Notes: a model not told the origin generated them from the sequence alone. DNA of 38,057 bases from JANXUC01 sp043749225 (GCA_043749225.1 JAYVEP010000071.1:1-38057); one strand, 5' to 3'. Positions 7,038 through 16,856 are shown, counted from the first letter of the stretch. A program made the numbers and translations.

Positions 7038-9704
7038 ATGAATGCAACGCGCACAGCCCAGGCTCCGCCCGATCTAGACGAGATCGCCGAGTGGATTGAA
7101 GCTTTCGACCAGATAGTCCGACAGGACGGCCCCAGCCACGGAACGGCACTGCTTGAAGCACTCGCACAGCATGCTCGCAACACGGACGTGGAAGTGCTCC
7201 CCATCAAGCACAACACTCCGTATGCCAACACCATTCGTGTTGAGGATGAAGTCCCTTATCCGGGCGACCGCGAAATCGAGCGCCGCCTCAAGAGCCTGAT
7301 TCGCTGGAATGCCATGGCTATGGTCCATCGACAGAATAAGGAAGATGCCGGGATCGGTGGCCACATCTCCACTTACTCTTCTTTAGCTGCCCTGTTGGAA
7401 GTCGGTTTCAATCATTTTTTTCACGCCAGCTATGGCGATCAGCCCGGAGATTTCGTTTACTTCCAAGGCCACGCATCCCCGGGAGTTTATGCGCGCGCAT
7501 TTCTCGAAGGCCGCATCTCGGAAGATCGAGTTCACAATTTCCGCCACGAGCTCCGCGACACGCCCGGGCTGTCGTCGTATCCGCATCCTTGGTTGATGCC
7601 GGACTTCTGGCGATTCCCAACTGTGTCCATGGGTCTTGGACCGATCAACGCCATTTACCAGGCTCGCTTCATGCGCTACCTGGAAAATCGTGGCCTAATT
7701 CCAAAGACCCAACGCAAAGTCTGGGCCTTCGTCGGCGACGGTGAAACGGACGAGCCCGAATCCATGGGGTCGCTCACCTTGGGATCTCGCGAAAAACTCG
7801 ACAACCTCATCTTTGTGGTCAACTGCAATCTGCAGCGGCTGGATGGCCCGGTACGCGGCAACGGCAAGATCATCAACGAACTCGAAGCAGCGTTTAGCGG
7901 CGCCGGTTGGAACGTCATCAAAGTAATTTGGAGTTCCGACTGGGACCCTCTCTTCGCCCGCGATAAGACCGGCCTGCTCATGAAAGTGATGGAAGAATGC
8001 GTGGACGGGGAATACCAGAACTTCAAGGCCAAAGGCGGCGCCTATCTGCGTTCGAACTTTTTTGGAAAATATCCCGAGTTGTTACCGCTGGTCGAAAACA
8101 TGACCGACGACGACTTGTTCCGTTTACGCCGCGGCGGCCACGACCCCCAAAAGATCTACAACGCTTACAAACGCGCGGTAGAAACAACGGGACGGCCCAC
8201 TGTCATCCTCGCTAAGACGGTGAAGGGTTACGGGCTGGGATCGGCGGAAGCTCGCAACGCAACGCACCAGGAAAAGAAACTCAGCGACGAATCACTGGCG
8301 GCCTTCCGCAAGCGCTTTGACATTCCGATTCCGGAAGAAGCTGCCAAGAAGGGGCTGCCGTACAAACCAGCCGAGAATAGTCCGGAAATTGTTTACATGC
8401 ACGAGCGCAGAAAGCAGCTCGGCGGATATATACCGGAGCGCAATGTTCCTGACAAGAACTTCGACGCACCGCCGCTAGAATTTTTCTCCGAATCAACAAC
8501 CGGCTCGAAGGGCCGCGCCGTCTCGACAACCATGGGCTTCGTGAGCCTGCTGCGGAATTTGATGAAGGAGCCGACCATCGGCAAACTCGTCGTTCCCATT
8601 ATTCCCGACGAAGGCCGGACTTTCGGGATGGAATCCATCATTCGTCAGGTCGGCATCTACGCCAGCCAGGGACAGCTTTACAAGCCGCACGATCAGGACA
8701 TGCTCCTCTATTACCGCGAAGAAAAAGACGGGCAGATTCTCGAAGAAGGCATCACGGAAGCCGGATCGATGGCCTCTGTAACCGCCGCTGGCACGGCCTA
8801 CTCGAACTATCGTGTGCCGATGATTCCCTTCTTTGCCTACTATTCGATGTTTGGATTCCAGCGCGTAGGCGACGCAATTTGGGCCTTTGCCGATGCACGT
8901 GGCAAAGGCTTCTTGCTCGGCGGAACCGCTGGCAGAACTACCCTGAACGGCGAAGGCTTGCAACATCAAGATGGGCACAGCTTGATTCTCGCCAGCACAG
9001 TTCCAACCTGCGCCGCTTACGATCCCGCATATGTGTACGAAGTTGCCGTCATCATTCAAGACGGCTTACGGCGCATGTATCAGCAAAAAGAAGACCTCTT
9101 TTATTACATCACGCTGTACAACGAAGACTATCCGATGCCGGACATGCCCGAAGGCTGCCGTGAAGGCATCTTGCGTGGAATTTACAAATTCAAAGCGGGT
9201 AGCGGCAAGGCAGCCGTGCAGCTCTTCGGCAGCGGGTCGATTTTGAACGAAGCTTTGCGCGCACAAGATATTCTGGAATCGAAATACAAGATCTCCGCCG
9301 ATGTGTGGAGCGTGACCAGCTATAACCAACTCCGTCGCCAAGCGCTGGAGACGGATCGCTGGAATCGACTGCATCCTGCCGAAGCGTCGAAGCGTCCGGA
9401 GATTTTGAAGGTGTTGGACGGCAATGAAGGGCCAATCATCGCAGCCAGCGACTACATGAAGGCTGTCCCCGACCAGTTGGCCCCGTGGCTCGGCGCACGC
9501 CTCGTCACTCTTGGCACCGATGGTTTCGGCCGCAGCGACAATCGCCAACACCTGCGGCAGCACTTCGAGGTCAACGCAGAAGCGATCGCAGGCGGCGCAC
9601 TTTCGCAACTTGCACGCAACGGGAAATTCGACGCGAAGAAAGCCCAGAAGGCGCTGACGGACCTCGGATTGAATACCGAGAAGAAAGATCCGGCGAAAGC
9701 CTAG
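7038..9704 (+). CDS. aceE: Pyruvate dehydrogenase E1 component, homodimeric type
   Basis: ThDP-dependent E1 of the pyruvate dehydrogenase complex; it decarboxylates pyruvate and reductively acetylates the lipoyl domain of E2. The 888-residue length is normal for the AceE class. The ThDP motif is GDGETDEPES at 233-242, paired with NCNLQRLDGPVRGN at 262-275; GGHISTYSS (108-116) and the SYPHPWLMPDFW stretch (180-191) are AceE hallmarks. The central and C-terminal transketolase-like domains follow (IPDEGRTFGME, TTLNGEGLQHQDGHS). No E2 or E3 gene follows, so this is a solo locus. The start at 7038 has no clear ribosome site but gives the expected N-terminus. A palindrome lies just upstream. Confidence 0.97.
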   Translation: MNATRTAQAPPDLDEIAEWIEAFDQIVRQDGPSHGTALLEALAQHARNTDVEVLPIKHNTPYANTIRVEDEVPYPGDREIERRLKSLIRWNAMAMVHRQNKEDAGIGGHISTYSSLAALLEVGFNHFFHASYGDQPGDFVYFQGHASPGVYARAFLEGRISEDRVHNFRHELRDTPGLSSYPHPWLMPDFWRFPTVSMGLGPINAIYQARFMRYLENRGLIPKTQRKVWAFVGDGETDEPESMGSLTLGSREKLDNLIFVVNCNLQRLDGPVRGNGKIINELEAAFSGAGWNVIKVIWSSDWDPLFARDKTGLLMKVMEECVDGEYQNFKAKGGAYLRSNFFGKYPELLPLVENMTDDDLFRLRRGGHDPQKIYNAYKRAVETTGRPTVILAKTVKGYGLGSAEARNATHQEKKLSDESLAAFRKRFDIPIPEEAAKKGLPYKPAENSPEIVYMHERRKQLGGYIPERNVPDKNFDAPPLEFFSESTTGSKGRAVSTTMGFVSLLRNLMKEPTIGKLVVPIIPDEGRTFGMESIIRQVGIYASQGQLYKPHDQDMLLYYREEKDGQILEEGITEAGSMASVTAAGTAYSNYRVPMIPFFAYYSMFGFQRVGDAIWAFADARGKGFLLGGTAGRTTLNGEGLQHQDGHSLILASTVPTCAAYDPAYVYEVAVIIQDGLRRMYQQKEDLFYYITLYNEDYPMPDMPEGCREGILRGIYKFKAGSGKAAVQLFGSGSILNEALRAQDILESKYKISADVWSVTSYNQLRRQALETDRWNRLHPAEASKRPEILKVLDGNEGPIIAASDYMKAVPDQLAPWLGARLVTLGTDGFGRSDNRQHLRQHFEVNAEAIAGGALSQLARNGKFDAKKAQKALTDLGLNTEKKDPAKA

Positions 9705-9721
9705 GTGCGGAAGAACTAGAT

Positions 9722-9756
9722 TGGGTGGCAGCGTAGCTTGCTCCGCTGCGCCCACC
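9722..9756 (+). repeat. Hairpin element after aceE
   Basis: GGTGGCAGCG (9724-9733) pairs with CGCTG and CCACC (9744-9748, 9752-9756) across a 10-base loop, with a 3-base bulge. There is no T-tract, so it is probably a dispersed palindromic repeat; a degenerate relative follows ilvD at 2871. Confidence 0.45.
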
Positions 9757-9762
9757 TATAAT
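9757..9762 (+). promoter_or_regulatory. Candidate -10 box of the esterase gene
   Basis: A perfect TATAAT 47 bases before the chosen ATG at 9809; a convincing -35 is lacking. It overlaps the upstream ATG at 9761, which argues against that start. Confidence 0.35.
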
Positions 9763-9808
9763 GACTTTGCGTTCAGCAACCCTACAAAAAGATTCCCGGA
9801 GAAACTTG

Positions 9809-11602
9809 ATGCCACGTTGCCTGCGCTTGTTGGCCGTAATCCTAGTCACCGCACTGCCAGCACTCGGCGCTTCACCTAGACCTGCTGCGTCTTCACCTCT
9901 TGTGTTCGCAGTCTCGTTCCCGAAAGAGCTGTCGGCTACCCCAGTAGGTGGCCGCGTTCTCGTGATCATCTCGAAGGACGGCAAAGAGGAACCTCGCTTC
10001 GGCGTCGGTGAAGGCATCGAATCGCAACAAGCTTTTGGTGTGGATGTGGAAGCTTGGCAACCGGGCACGGCCGTTCTCGTGGATCCATCCACTCTTGGCT
10101 ATCCGCTGGAAAACCTGCGTGACCTGCCTCCCGGCGAATACTTTGTGCAGGCAGTTCTCAATGTTTACGAAACATTTCATCTCAGCAACGGAAAATCTGT
10201 CAAGCTGCCGCCGGACAAAGGCGAAGGTCAGCATTGGCAAACCAAGCCCGGGAACTTCTTAACGAAAGTGCAGAAGCTGCACTTGAATGCCCAGGCCTCC
10301 GGCACCATACGCATAGCTTTTGACCACACTGTTCCACCACTGGCTCAGGAACTTGCTGATGTAGAGACGCAAATCGATTGGCGAACCATCACAGAGCCCG
10401 ATAGCGACGCTGACAACAAATGGGTGAAACACGTTCGCATGAAGAGCGAACTCCTGACCAAGTTCTGGGGTCGCCCAACCGAAATAGGCGCGGTGGTGCT
10501 GTTGCCGGACGGTTGGGACGAGCATCCCGATGCGCGCTATCCCGTACTTATTTCAGAGGATCATTATCATCGCCACTTTTTCCCTAGCTTTCGTACGATG
10601 CCGCCGAATTCCGAACTGAAAGATTCTCCAGAAGGCGTCAACAAGGAAAGGGACTTGCAGCAATTCGGCTGGACTTTGTTCCAACATTGGACCAGTGGAA
10701 GATTACCTCGCGCACTGATCGTGATGCCGCAGCACGCGAACCCTTATTTCGATGACTCCTATGCAGTGAACTCAGCAAACCTCGGTCCTTATGGTGATGC
10801 CATCATGCGCGAGTTGCTACCCGCTATCGAAAAGAAGTTTCACGGCATGGGGCAAGGCTGGGCGCGCACTGTGTTTGGCGGCTCTACAGGTGGCTGGGAA
10901 GCGCTCGGCCAGCAAGTGTTCTATCCCGACGACATTAATGGCGCGTGGATCGGCTGCCCAGATCCTATTGATTTTCGAGCCTACGGCACCGTCAACATCT
11001 ACGAAGACACGAACGCTTTCTACCGCGAAGGACCTTTCCTGAAAGTGCCACGCCCGGAGAAGCGCAAGCCGAACGGCCTTGTGGATTTGACCATGGAACA
11101 GAACAACCGCTTTGAACTCGTGCTTGGCACGCACGGCCGTTCCGGCGAACAATGGAACATCTGGCAAGCCGTCTTCAGTCCTGTGGGCGAGGATGGCTAT
11201 CCCAAGCCTCTCTGGGACGTGCGTACCGGTCAAATCGACAAGTCCGTCGCCGAATACTGGCGCGAACACTACGACCTGAGCTACATCATGAAGCGCGACT
11301 GGGCAACGCTCGGGCCGAAGTTGGCCGGGAAGCTCCATTTCGCTGTAGGCGATATGGACACCTGGTATCTGAACAACGCAGTCCATCTCACGGAGTCCAT
11401 GCTCAACGACCCGAAGCTGCAGCCTGCGGCCAACGCAACATTCAACTATGGTCCGCTGCAGCCACATTGCTATCAGGGCACCCGTTTGGATGCCCCGCAG
11501 ATTGAGCGCTTAAATGCCTTCCCAGCTCAGATTTGGAAGATGGTCCAGCACATCGAAGACACTGCTCCGGCTGGCGCTGACCTAAAAAGCTGGAAATACT
11601 AG
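9809..11602 (+). CDS. Exported alpha/beta-hydrolase, esterase-D/enterochelin-esterase-like
   Basis: 597-residue secreted putative esterase. The ATG at 9809 is preceded by GGAGA at 9798-9802 and yields a clean signal peptide (MPRCLRLLAVILVTALPALGA), so it is preferred over the ATG at 9761. Residues about 25-220 form a beta-rich N-terminal part. The catalytic region has GAVVLLPDGWDE, the HYHRHFFPSF segment and the nucleophile elbow GGSTGGWEA with S359. An acid such as the D of AVGDMDTWYL and a late histidine (GPLQPHCYQG) could complete the triad; this assignment is by position only. The family includes carbohydrate esterases and enterochelin esterases; the substrate is unknown. Confidence 0.8.
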   Translation: MPRCLRLLAVILVTALPALGASPRPAASSPLVFAVSFPKELSATPVGGRVLVIISKDGKEEPRFGVGEGIESQQAFGVDVEAWQPGTAVLVDPSTLGYPLENLRDLPPGEYFVQAVLNVYETFHLSNGKSVKLPPDKGEGQHWQTKPGNFLTKVQKLHLNAQASGTIRIAFDHTVPPLAQELADVETQIDWRTITEPDSDADNKWVKHVRMKSELLTKFWGRPTEIGAVVLLPDGWDEHPDARYPVLISEDHYHRHFFPSFRTMPPNSELKDSPEGVNKERDLQQFGWTLFQHWTSGRLPRALIVMPQHANPYFDDSYAVNSANLGPYGDAIMRELLPAIEKKFHGMGQGWARTVFGGSTGGWEALGQQVFYPDDINGAWIGCPDPIDFRAYGTVNIYEDTNAFYREGPFLKVPRPEKRKPNGLVDLTMEQNNRFELVLGTHGRSGEQWNIWQAVFSPVGEDGYPKPLWDVRTGQIDKSVAEYWREHYDLSYIMKRDWATLGPKLAGKLHFAVGDMDTWYLNNAVHLTESMLNDPKLQPAANATFNYGPLQPHCYQGTRLDAPQIERLNAFPAQIWKMVQHIEDTAPAGADLKSWKY

Positions 11603-11962
11603 AAGGACCATCGAGCCTTGAGCTGACCAAGCACTGTCCCCGGCGTATAAGCGGGACGCTGTTAACCGAATGGATAATATTTGGTTGGGATCGACGGCAG
11701 CCCATACGGCGCCCCCGAAGCCGGTTCCGAGGATCCTTCCGGTCACCGTACGGTCACAAGGCACAGTTCACTGCCAGCCCGACGTAGCCGAAACCCTTCA
11801 ATGACGCGGGTTCGAGAGGGTTGACTAGGGGTAGGCCCGGCGGATGGTAACGGCATCGTGTGCCAGTGACCTATTGTCGCCCTGTGTAATCCTCGGCCCT
11901 AGCTGACAAGTTCCGCGAGTTCGGAGATGTCGTTGCAATTTCTAAATTTGAAAGGAATTCTC
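11603..11962. other. Intergenic stretch without a recognised gene
   Basis: No supportable reading frame, RNA gene or terminator. The only pattern noted is a short direct repeat of CGGTCAC at about 11742-11757. Confidence 0.5.
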
Positions 11963-12343
11963 ATGCTTCTGAATCGTCGCTCATCTCAAGAAGTGCCCGG
12001 AAGCGATAAGGCAGGTAATCCAAGAGACCCGGTTCGATACATCGAATCAGGTGTGATCCCCGTGGCCATTAAGATGGACCCAAGCCCGACGTCTAACTTG
12101 ACAATGAAGCAGCTGTCCCTTGTCTTGCCGCTAGCCGCCGAACTGAGGAACGCTCTCATAGCCTGTTCTCGCGAATGCGATTGGATCGAGGCGATGCGCC
12201 TCTATGTCGACACTCACCGTGCGATCCTCCGCATCCCGCATCCTGGACTACGTGCCTGGTTTTGTAGGTGCGTCAAGCAGCGAGAGTATACGTACTGGCT
12301 TCGACCCCATCCCAAGCGAGTCTCGCGAGGGCACTATAGTTGA
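11963..12343 (+). CDS. Hypothetical protein
   Basis: 126-residue protein that I do not recognise. The ATG at 11963 is chosen because AAAGGA precedes it by 7-8 bases; an ATG at 11927 is in frame but lacks a ribosome site. The sequence has no signal peptide or membrane segment. Residues 55-100 look helical (LPLAAELRNALIACSRECDWIEAM within that span), and the C-terminus is basic and aromatic. It is isolated, with about 360 bases before it and a convergent gene after it. Composition resembles neighbouring coding DNA, but nothing else confirms expression. Confidence 0.45.
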   Translation: MLLNRRSSQEVPGSDKAGNPRDPVRYIESGVIPVAIKMDPSPTSNLTMKQLSLVLPLAAELRNALIACSRECDWIEAMRLYVDTHRAILRIPHPGLRAWFCRCVKQREYTYWLRPHPKRVSRGHYS

Positions 12344-12544
12344 TCCCTAGCGGGCGAATCCCAAAAGTTCTCAAGAAGCTGACCCACAAGAATGGGATCA
12401 CCTTTGAATAGCATCATTCACTTATAGTTCGACTGTGGCTTCCCACAAGCCCGTTTCTGGGTAACTTCCGGTTGGCCGACCACTAGTCGAGGATCTCTTC
12501 TGCCACTTTTCCCGGGGAGCCACCTTCGCGCGATTCCGGTCCTC

Positions 12545-14929
12545 TTACCCCAGATTTCGAAAAATGTTCAGGGTGATCTGGTCAATTTCGTTCCATCCCC
12601 CATCCTGACTGAGGCCCAACGACCAGTTCATAGTGCCCACGGTGAACACCTGCCCCGTTCCATTTGTGAAGGTCCCCATAGTCCCTGCCGACTTCTTAGG
12701 ATCTTTATTTTCCGGATCACTGAGGGGCGGGATGACAGCAAGGCTGGAAAAATTCGAAGGCGAATTGAGGTCGCCCTCTTGAAATCTGTCAGTTTCCGGA
12801 CCCACGACAGTTTGTAAGACCTTGTAAAGCCCGAAAAAAGATGTGATATCGAAATTCAAACCGGCGAACGCCCAGTGGTCAGGCTGGAGAACGCGATAAA
12901 CAAGTGCGGGAATAATCGGGTTATACCAACTGACGCCAGTCAAGCTTGTCTCGGGCCGGTTGACGGGCTGGTCAAACCAATTGACGGTGACAAGATCAGG
13001 ATGATTTTGCGTATAGGGATCGCATGTGGAATCCTTATAACAAATCTGTTGCTGACCCTCGAGATCAAAACGTATCTGCCACCAGCACACGTTGGCGCTT
13101 AGAAAGGCAACGTTTCCACCGGCTTGGGTAAAGCTTTCCACGTTGTCGCGCATCTCCTTTGACCAGTATTCGTCATGTCCCACACTGACGAGGAGTCGGT
13201 AGTTTTGCAGAAAGCCCGCGTGGTTTGCCTGATCTTTATGAAGATCGGTTGCTGTGCAGAACTCGACTGCAATCCCTTGGCGTGCGAGCCAGCGAATTAA
13301 AGGCACCTCCCAATGCTGCCACTTCTCAATCCCAAAAAAATCCAAATAGGGCCGTTTTGAAGAGACACGAAAAGCCCGAGGCAATCTGGCGTCCCCAGAG
13401 CCGGGTGAAGTAAACATTAGAAAATTCAGCGCGCTCATGCCGTAGAGGCCTCGACCACCCCAGAAGTTGTAGGCCGAGTATGTGGTGTCGGCGATGTAAA
13501 TAAGAATTTTCGACTGACTCCCCGGAACCAATGCGCGTACCACGAACGGAATTACCATCGCATAGCGCGGGTCCTTCGCCACAGCTCGACGAACAGAAAC
13601 TCCGCTCTCGGCGCTAACCGGAGCGGGGAAAAGAGAGGGCGTCTCCACGCGCGCCAGATACAAACCACTCGGCCAGTCTCGCGGGATTACAAAATCGGCC
13701 ACGGGCGGCCAAGCGGGTCCGTCCCGGAAATCCAATTGTCCAACCGGAAAAGGTTGCGGGAACTGCTGGATGTTTTCAAGGGTGGTCATCAACACCCCAT
13801 CCGCACTTTGATCCTGGCGGAAGATCTTGATTGTGTAAGGTCCAACCCGGCTATTCACATAAAAGCTGACGGTTTCCCCGGGTAGCACACTCCCGGAAGA
13901 AACGTATCCTTCGAAGGGCACACTAGGAATCGAATCGTAAGGGTAATGAAAATAGAATTCACCGGAGCCGTTCGCCCGGTCATAAAAGAGAAGGCTCTTG
14001 AATCCGTTGAAAAACTTCAGGTCCTCAGGGTCGGGCACCCAGAACGTGCCGGAAACAATGATGTTCCAGTTGCTACCGATGTCGGGATAGGTTTCCTGGC
14101 TAACTATGATGTCTTGATAGACAAAGTCGCTATAGACGAATGTTCCGTTGCCCGAGGTGCGGTCATAAAAAAGGAAACCGGTATCGAACCATCCAAAGTT
14201 GCCGGGGATTATGTCTGTAGCAGGCGGCAAACCTTGCTTGCCAACAGGTGTCCCGAGGTTGGAGTTATTGATGTCATCGTCAGTGAGGGAATATATCTCG
14301 CCGTAACCCGTCGAGCCTTCGTAGAACAACAATGCTCCACCAGCAACAGAGTCCCCGACGACATGGGTCCAACTCGTGCGCCAGCCGTCGCTTTGCATGA
14401 TCAGTTGCAGTTCTCCCGACCCGTTGCAACTATGGATCTCGCCGTGGCCAGCCGCTTGATCGTATAGAACCACTCCCGAGTAGGGAGAATCGGGGATCGC
14501 GACTGTAGTGATATGGGTCCAAGATGTGCGCCAACCCGAGTACTCCCTGATGCTAACCAAATTTCCGTCAACGGTATCGCAGATAACGGCTAACCCCGCT
14601 TCCCGGTCGTAGAACAGCAAACCGGTGCGATCTGTTCCGTAGAAGACGCCGGAAACGATGTGCGTCCAACTATTTCGCCAGTCGGAATGACTTTGAAGAA
14701 ACGAGATTTCGCCCTGACCGTCAGTGTCGTAAAACTCAGCGTAGCCGGTACCGTGTTCGTAGAAGAGAAGGCTGCTATATGGTGAATTAGAAAACTTTCC
14801 GGCAACGATATGCCTCCAAGTGCTGCGCCAATCTGCGTGGGACCCAATTAGCCCGAAGGTTGGAGGAAACAAGAGCGGAGGGTTAGGGATCGAGCCGACA
14901 GGGTGTAATGGGGGAATTGGGGGGCGCAT
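12545..14929 (-). CDS. Six-repeat protein fused to an N,N-dimethylformamidase large-subunit-like domain
   Basis: 794-residue protein in two parts. Residues 30-330 hold six repeats of about 50 residues; the best have an S-x-x-x-WR-x-SWTHIV-x-G-x-F core followed by LLFYD and GxGE[IF]Y, beginning near W34, W84, W133, W183, 239 and W288, and probably form a beta-propeller. Residues 465-794 resemble the C-terminal domain of the N,N-dimethylformamidase beta subunit, a class-I-amidotransferase-like fold, with SVGHDEYWSKEMRD at 582-594 and GGNVAFLSANVCWWQIRF. A signal peptide is not evident (proline-rich start), so location is uncertain. The start is well supported: GGAGGA lies 4 bases before the ATG. 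Amidase activity is an inference from the family only. Confidence 0.78.
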   Translation of the reverse strand: MRPPIPPLHPVGSIPNPPLLFPPTFGLIGSHADWRSTWRHIVAGKFSNSPYSSLLFYEHGTGYAEFYDTDGQGEISFLQSHSDWRNSWTHIVSGVFYGTDRTGLLFYDREAGLAVICDTVDGNLVSIREYSGWRTSWTHITTVAIPDSPYSGVVLYDQAAGHGEIHSCNGSGELQLIMQSDGWRTSWTHVVGDSVAGGALLFYEGSTGYGEIYSLTDDDINNSNLGTPVGKQGLPPATDIIPGNFGWFDTGFLFYDRTSGNGTFVYSDFVYQDIIVSQETYPDIGSNWNIIVSGTFWVPDPEDLKFFNGFKSLLFYDRANGSGEFYFHYPYDSIPSVPFEGYVSSGSVLPGETVSFYVNSRVGPYTIKIFRQDQSADGVLMTTLENIQQFPQPFPVGQLDFRDGPAWPPVADFVIPRDWPSGLYLARVETPSLFPAPVSAESGVSVRRAVAKDPRYAMVIPFVVRALVPGSQSKILIYIADTTYSAYNFWGGRGLYGMSALNFLMFTSPGSGDARLPRAFRVSSKRPYLDFFGIEKWQHWEVPLIRWLARQGIAVEFCTATDLHKDQANHAGFLQNYRLLVSVGHDEYWSKEMRDNVESFTQAGGNVAFLSANVCWWQIRFDLEGQQQICYKDSTCDPYTQNHPDLVTVNWFDQPVNRPETSLTGVSWYNPIIPALVYRVLQPDHWAFAGLNFDITSFFGLYKVLQTVVGPETDRFQEGDLNSPSNFSSLAVIPPLSDPENKDPKKSAGTMGTFTNGTGQVFTVGTMNWSLGLSQDGGWNEIDQITLNIFRNLG

Positions 14930-15303
14930 CTTGTCCTCCGCATTTATCGAGAGAGCCGATCGGAGCCAGAGTATACCACTGTCTTTCTTGGGCTATATCT
15001 GACGCGGGCCAGAAGTCGGCTTCTGGGAAGTTTAGCGAAACCCCGCTAGACGATTCTTCTAGGATCGCGTCAACTCGAAGCCACCGCCTTGAATCCGCCC
15101 GAGCGGCACGCAGCGAACCCCGCAACTGGCGTTGAATATCCGAGACTCGGCTCCTCGGACCTTAGCAGCAGCTAGCAGCTCCAGGTTCACATTGGTTCGG
15201 TACCAACCCTGATAGCCTTGTTAGCGACCGCAGCAACTTGGCACTTTCGCGTCATGGGCTACATTCCGGGCTTCGATAGAATGTCTACAGATGGTGACTC
15301 ACC
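14930..15303. other. Divergent intergenic region with a palindrome over the kinase start
   Basis: Separates two divergent genes and must hold both promoters. ATGGTGA-C-TCACCAT at 15291-15305 is a perfect 15-base palindrome whose right arm includes the first two bases of the downstream start codon. No RNA gene was recognised. Confidence 0.5.
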
Positions 15304-16608
15304 ATGCACACAACAGTTGGTGATGGTTGGGTAGGGCGCGTTGTCGACGGAAAATTTCCGCTGCAGCGGTGGTTAGGTGGGTCTGGAAGGAACGATGTGT
15401 TCCTCACTGAACTACCAGGTGGCACCTCGCAAAAAGCCGCGATCAAACTGACTCCTGCCGATGCGCTTGATGCGGACGCCTACATTGTTAGCTGGGCTGC
15501 AGCAGGCGCGCTATTGCATCCTCAGTTGATGCGCCTGTTTCACACAGGGCGCTGCGAGATCAACGGAACCCGATTCATTTATTCCGTGTCGGAATTCGCC
15601 GAAGAGGACCTCTCGCAGATAATTCCAGAGCGTCCACTCACTCCGACCGAAGCCCGAGAAATGCTCCATCCAGTGCTCGAAGCCCTCTCCTATCTTCATG
15701 AGCAAGGCTTTGTTCACGGTCGCGTTAAGCCGTCGAACATCATGGTTGTCGATAATCAGGTCAAGCTTTCCAGCGACCTCGTTCATGTGGCGGGCAAGCT
15801 TAATACAAATGTGACGGCGGCCACTCCATACGATCCGCCCGAGGTCGGCACTGGGCCAATCTTCCCGCCCGCGGATATATGGTCAATTGGCATCACCCTG
15901 GTTGAGGCGCTAACCCAACGTTTGCCAATGTGGAATAGAGGGACAATCACCGAGCAGATCGTACCAAATTCGGTGCCACAACCCTTTGCTGGAATCGCGG
16001 ACGAATGCCTCCGGTTGGATCCATTACGCCGGTGCACGCTCAACGACATCAAAGATGGTCTTGACCTCGCGCCGCCCGTGCCTCAGAAAACAATTCACAG
16101 CGGCAGAACCGTCATAAGTAAGCGAGGCGCGGTCGCCCTTGGTGTTGCGGCCCTTGTACTGATTACTGCGGTTGCGACCTTAAAGCTGCGCTCGCGGCCT
16201 AGTTCGTTGTTAACCGCCGAAGAGAAGACTTCTGCGCCGTTGACTGCTGGTGCACCGGAATCCCCCGTTCACGATAATGGAACCTTTAAGGGGGCGATGG
16301 CACAGGGTACAGTTGTTGAGCGTGTTCTTCCGCAAGTGCCGCGAAGCGCAAGGCAGACTATTCAAGGCAAAATTAAAGTGGTTGTGCGGGTGCAGGTTGA
16401 TGCGAGCGGCGGTGTGTCGAGCGCCACACTTGTGTCTCCCGGTCCGAGTAAATATTTTGCGAACCTTGCACTGCAAGCAACCCATCAGTGGAGGTTCAAC
16501 CCTGCGCAAGTTGATGGTCACCCTATTGCGAGCATCTGGAATCTGAGATTCGGCTTCAGCCGAGGCGCAACTGAAGTGTCAGCCGTCGAAGCAACTCCTC
16601 CAGCGTAA
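15304..16608 (+). CDS. Membrane pseudokinase with TonB-like C-terminal domain
   Basis: 434 residues: a Hanks-type kinase-like domain (about 12-255), a basic linker, one transmembrane segment (about 276-295), a short linker and a TonB C-terminal-like domain (about 335-420; KIKVVVRVQVDASGGVSSATL, NLALQATHQWRFNP). The ATP-lysine is present (AAIK, K48), but HRD reads HGR (138-140), so the catalytic aspartate is replaced by R140, and VKLxDFG reads VKLSSDL (153-159), so the metal-binding motif is lost. KPSN (142-145), DIWSIG (191-196) and the RRCT region are kept, so the fold should be intact but phosphotransfer unlikely. It may transduce a cytoplasmic signal to a periplasmic partner; this is inference. 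No clear ribosome site precedes the ATG. Confidence 0.82.
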   Translation: MHTTVGDGWVGRVVDGKFPLQRWLGGSGRNDVFLTELPGGTSQKAAIKLTPADALDADAYIVSWAAAGALLHPQLMRLFHTGRCEINGTRFIYSVSEFAEEDLSQIIPERPLTPTEAREMLHPVLEALSYLHEQGFVHGRVKPSNIMVVDNQVKLSSDLVHVAGKLNTNVTAATPYDPPEVGTGPIFPPADIWSIGITLVEALTQRLPMWNRGTITEQIVPNSVPQPFAGIADECLRLDPLRRCTLNDIKDGLDLAPPVPQKTIHSGRTVISKRGAVALGVAALVLITAVATLKLRSRPSSLLTAEEKTSAPLTAGAPESPVHDNGTFKGAMAQGTVVERVLPQVPRSARQTIQGKIKVVVRVQVDASGGVSSATLVSPGPSKYFANLALQATHQWRFNPAQVDGHPIASIWNLRFGFSRGATEVSAVEATPPA

Positions 16609-16856
16609 CGCCGAGTCCACACCGAACCTTCAAATCGAGAAACCCGGTTAGTAGTCGTCGCGAAGTGTTCCACACCTTATGATCAGCCATGAGATGCCAG
16701 AGGTCTGATTCGATCGGCACAAAGCGAGCCGTGGGCCGCGAAACACTGGACAGGCTGCCGTCCCTCCTTAACAGGAGCTAACAGAGGTAGGCTTCCCCAC
16801 TGTAAGCCGGATTTATTGACGTGACTTCTAGGTCTGGGTCGGACATAATTGCACCC

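Noticed and set aside
9066..9755. 229-residue minus-strand open frame over the 3' part of aceE
   Set aside because: Antisense shadow of a strongly conserved coding sequence with no domain of its own.
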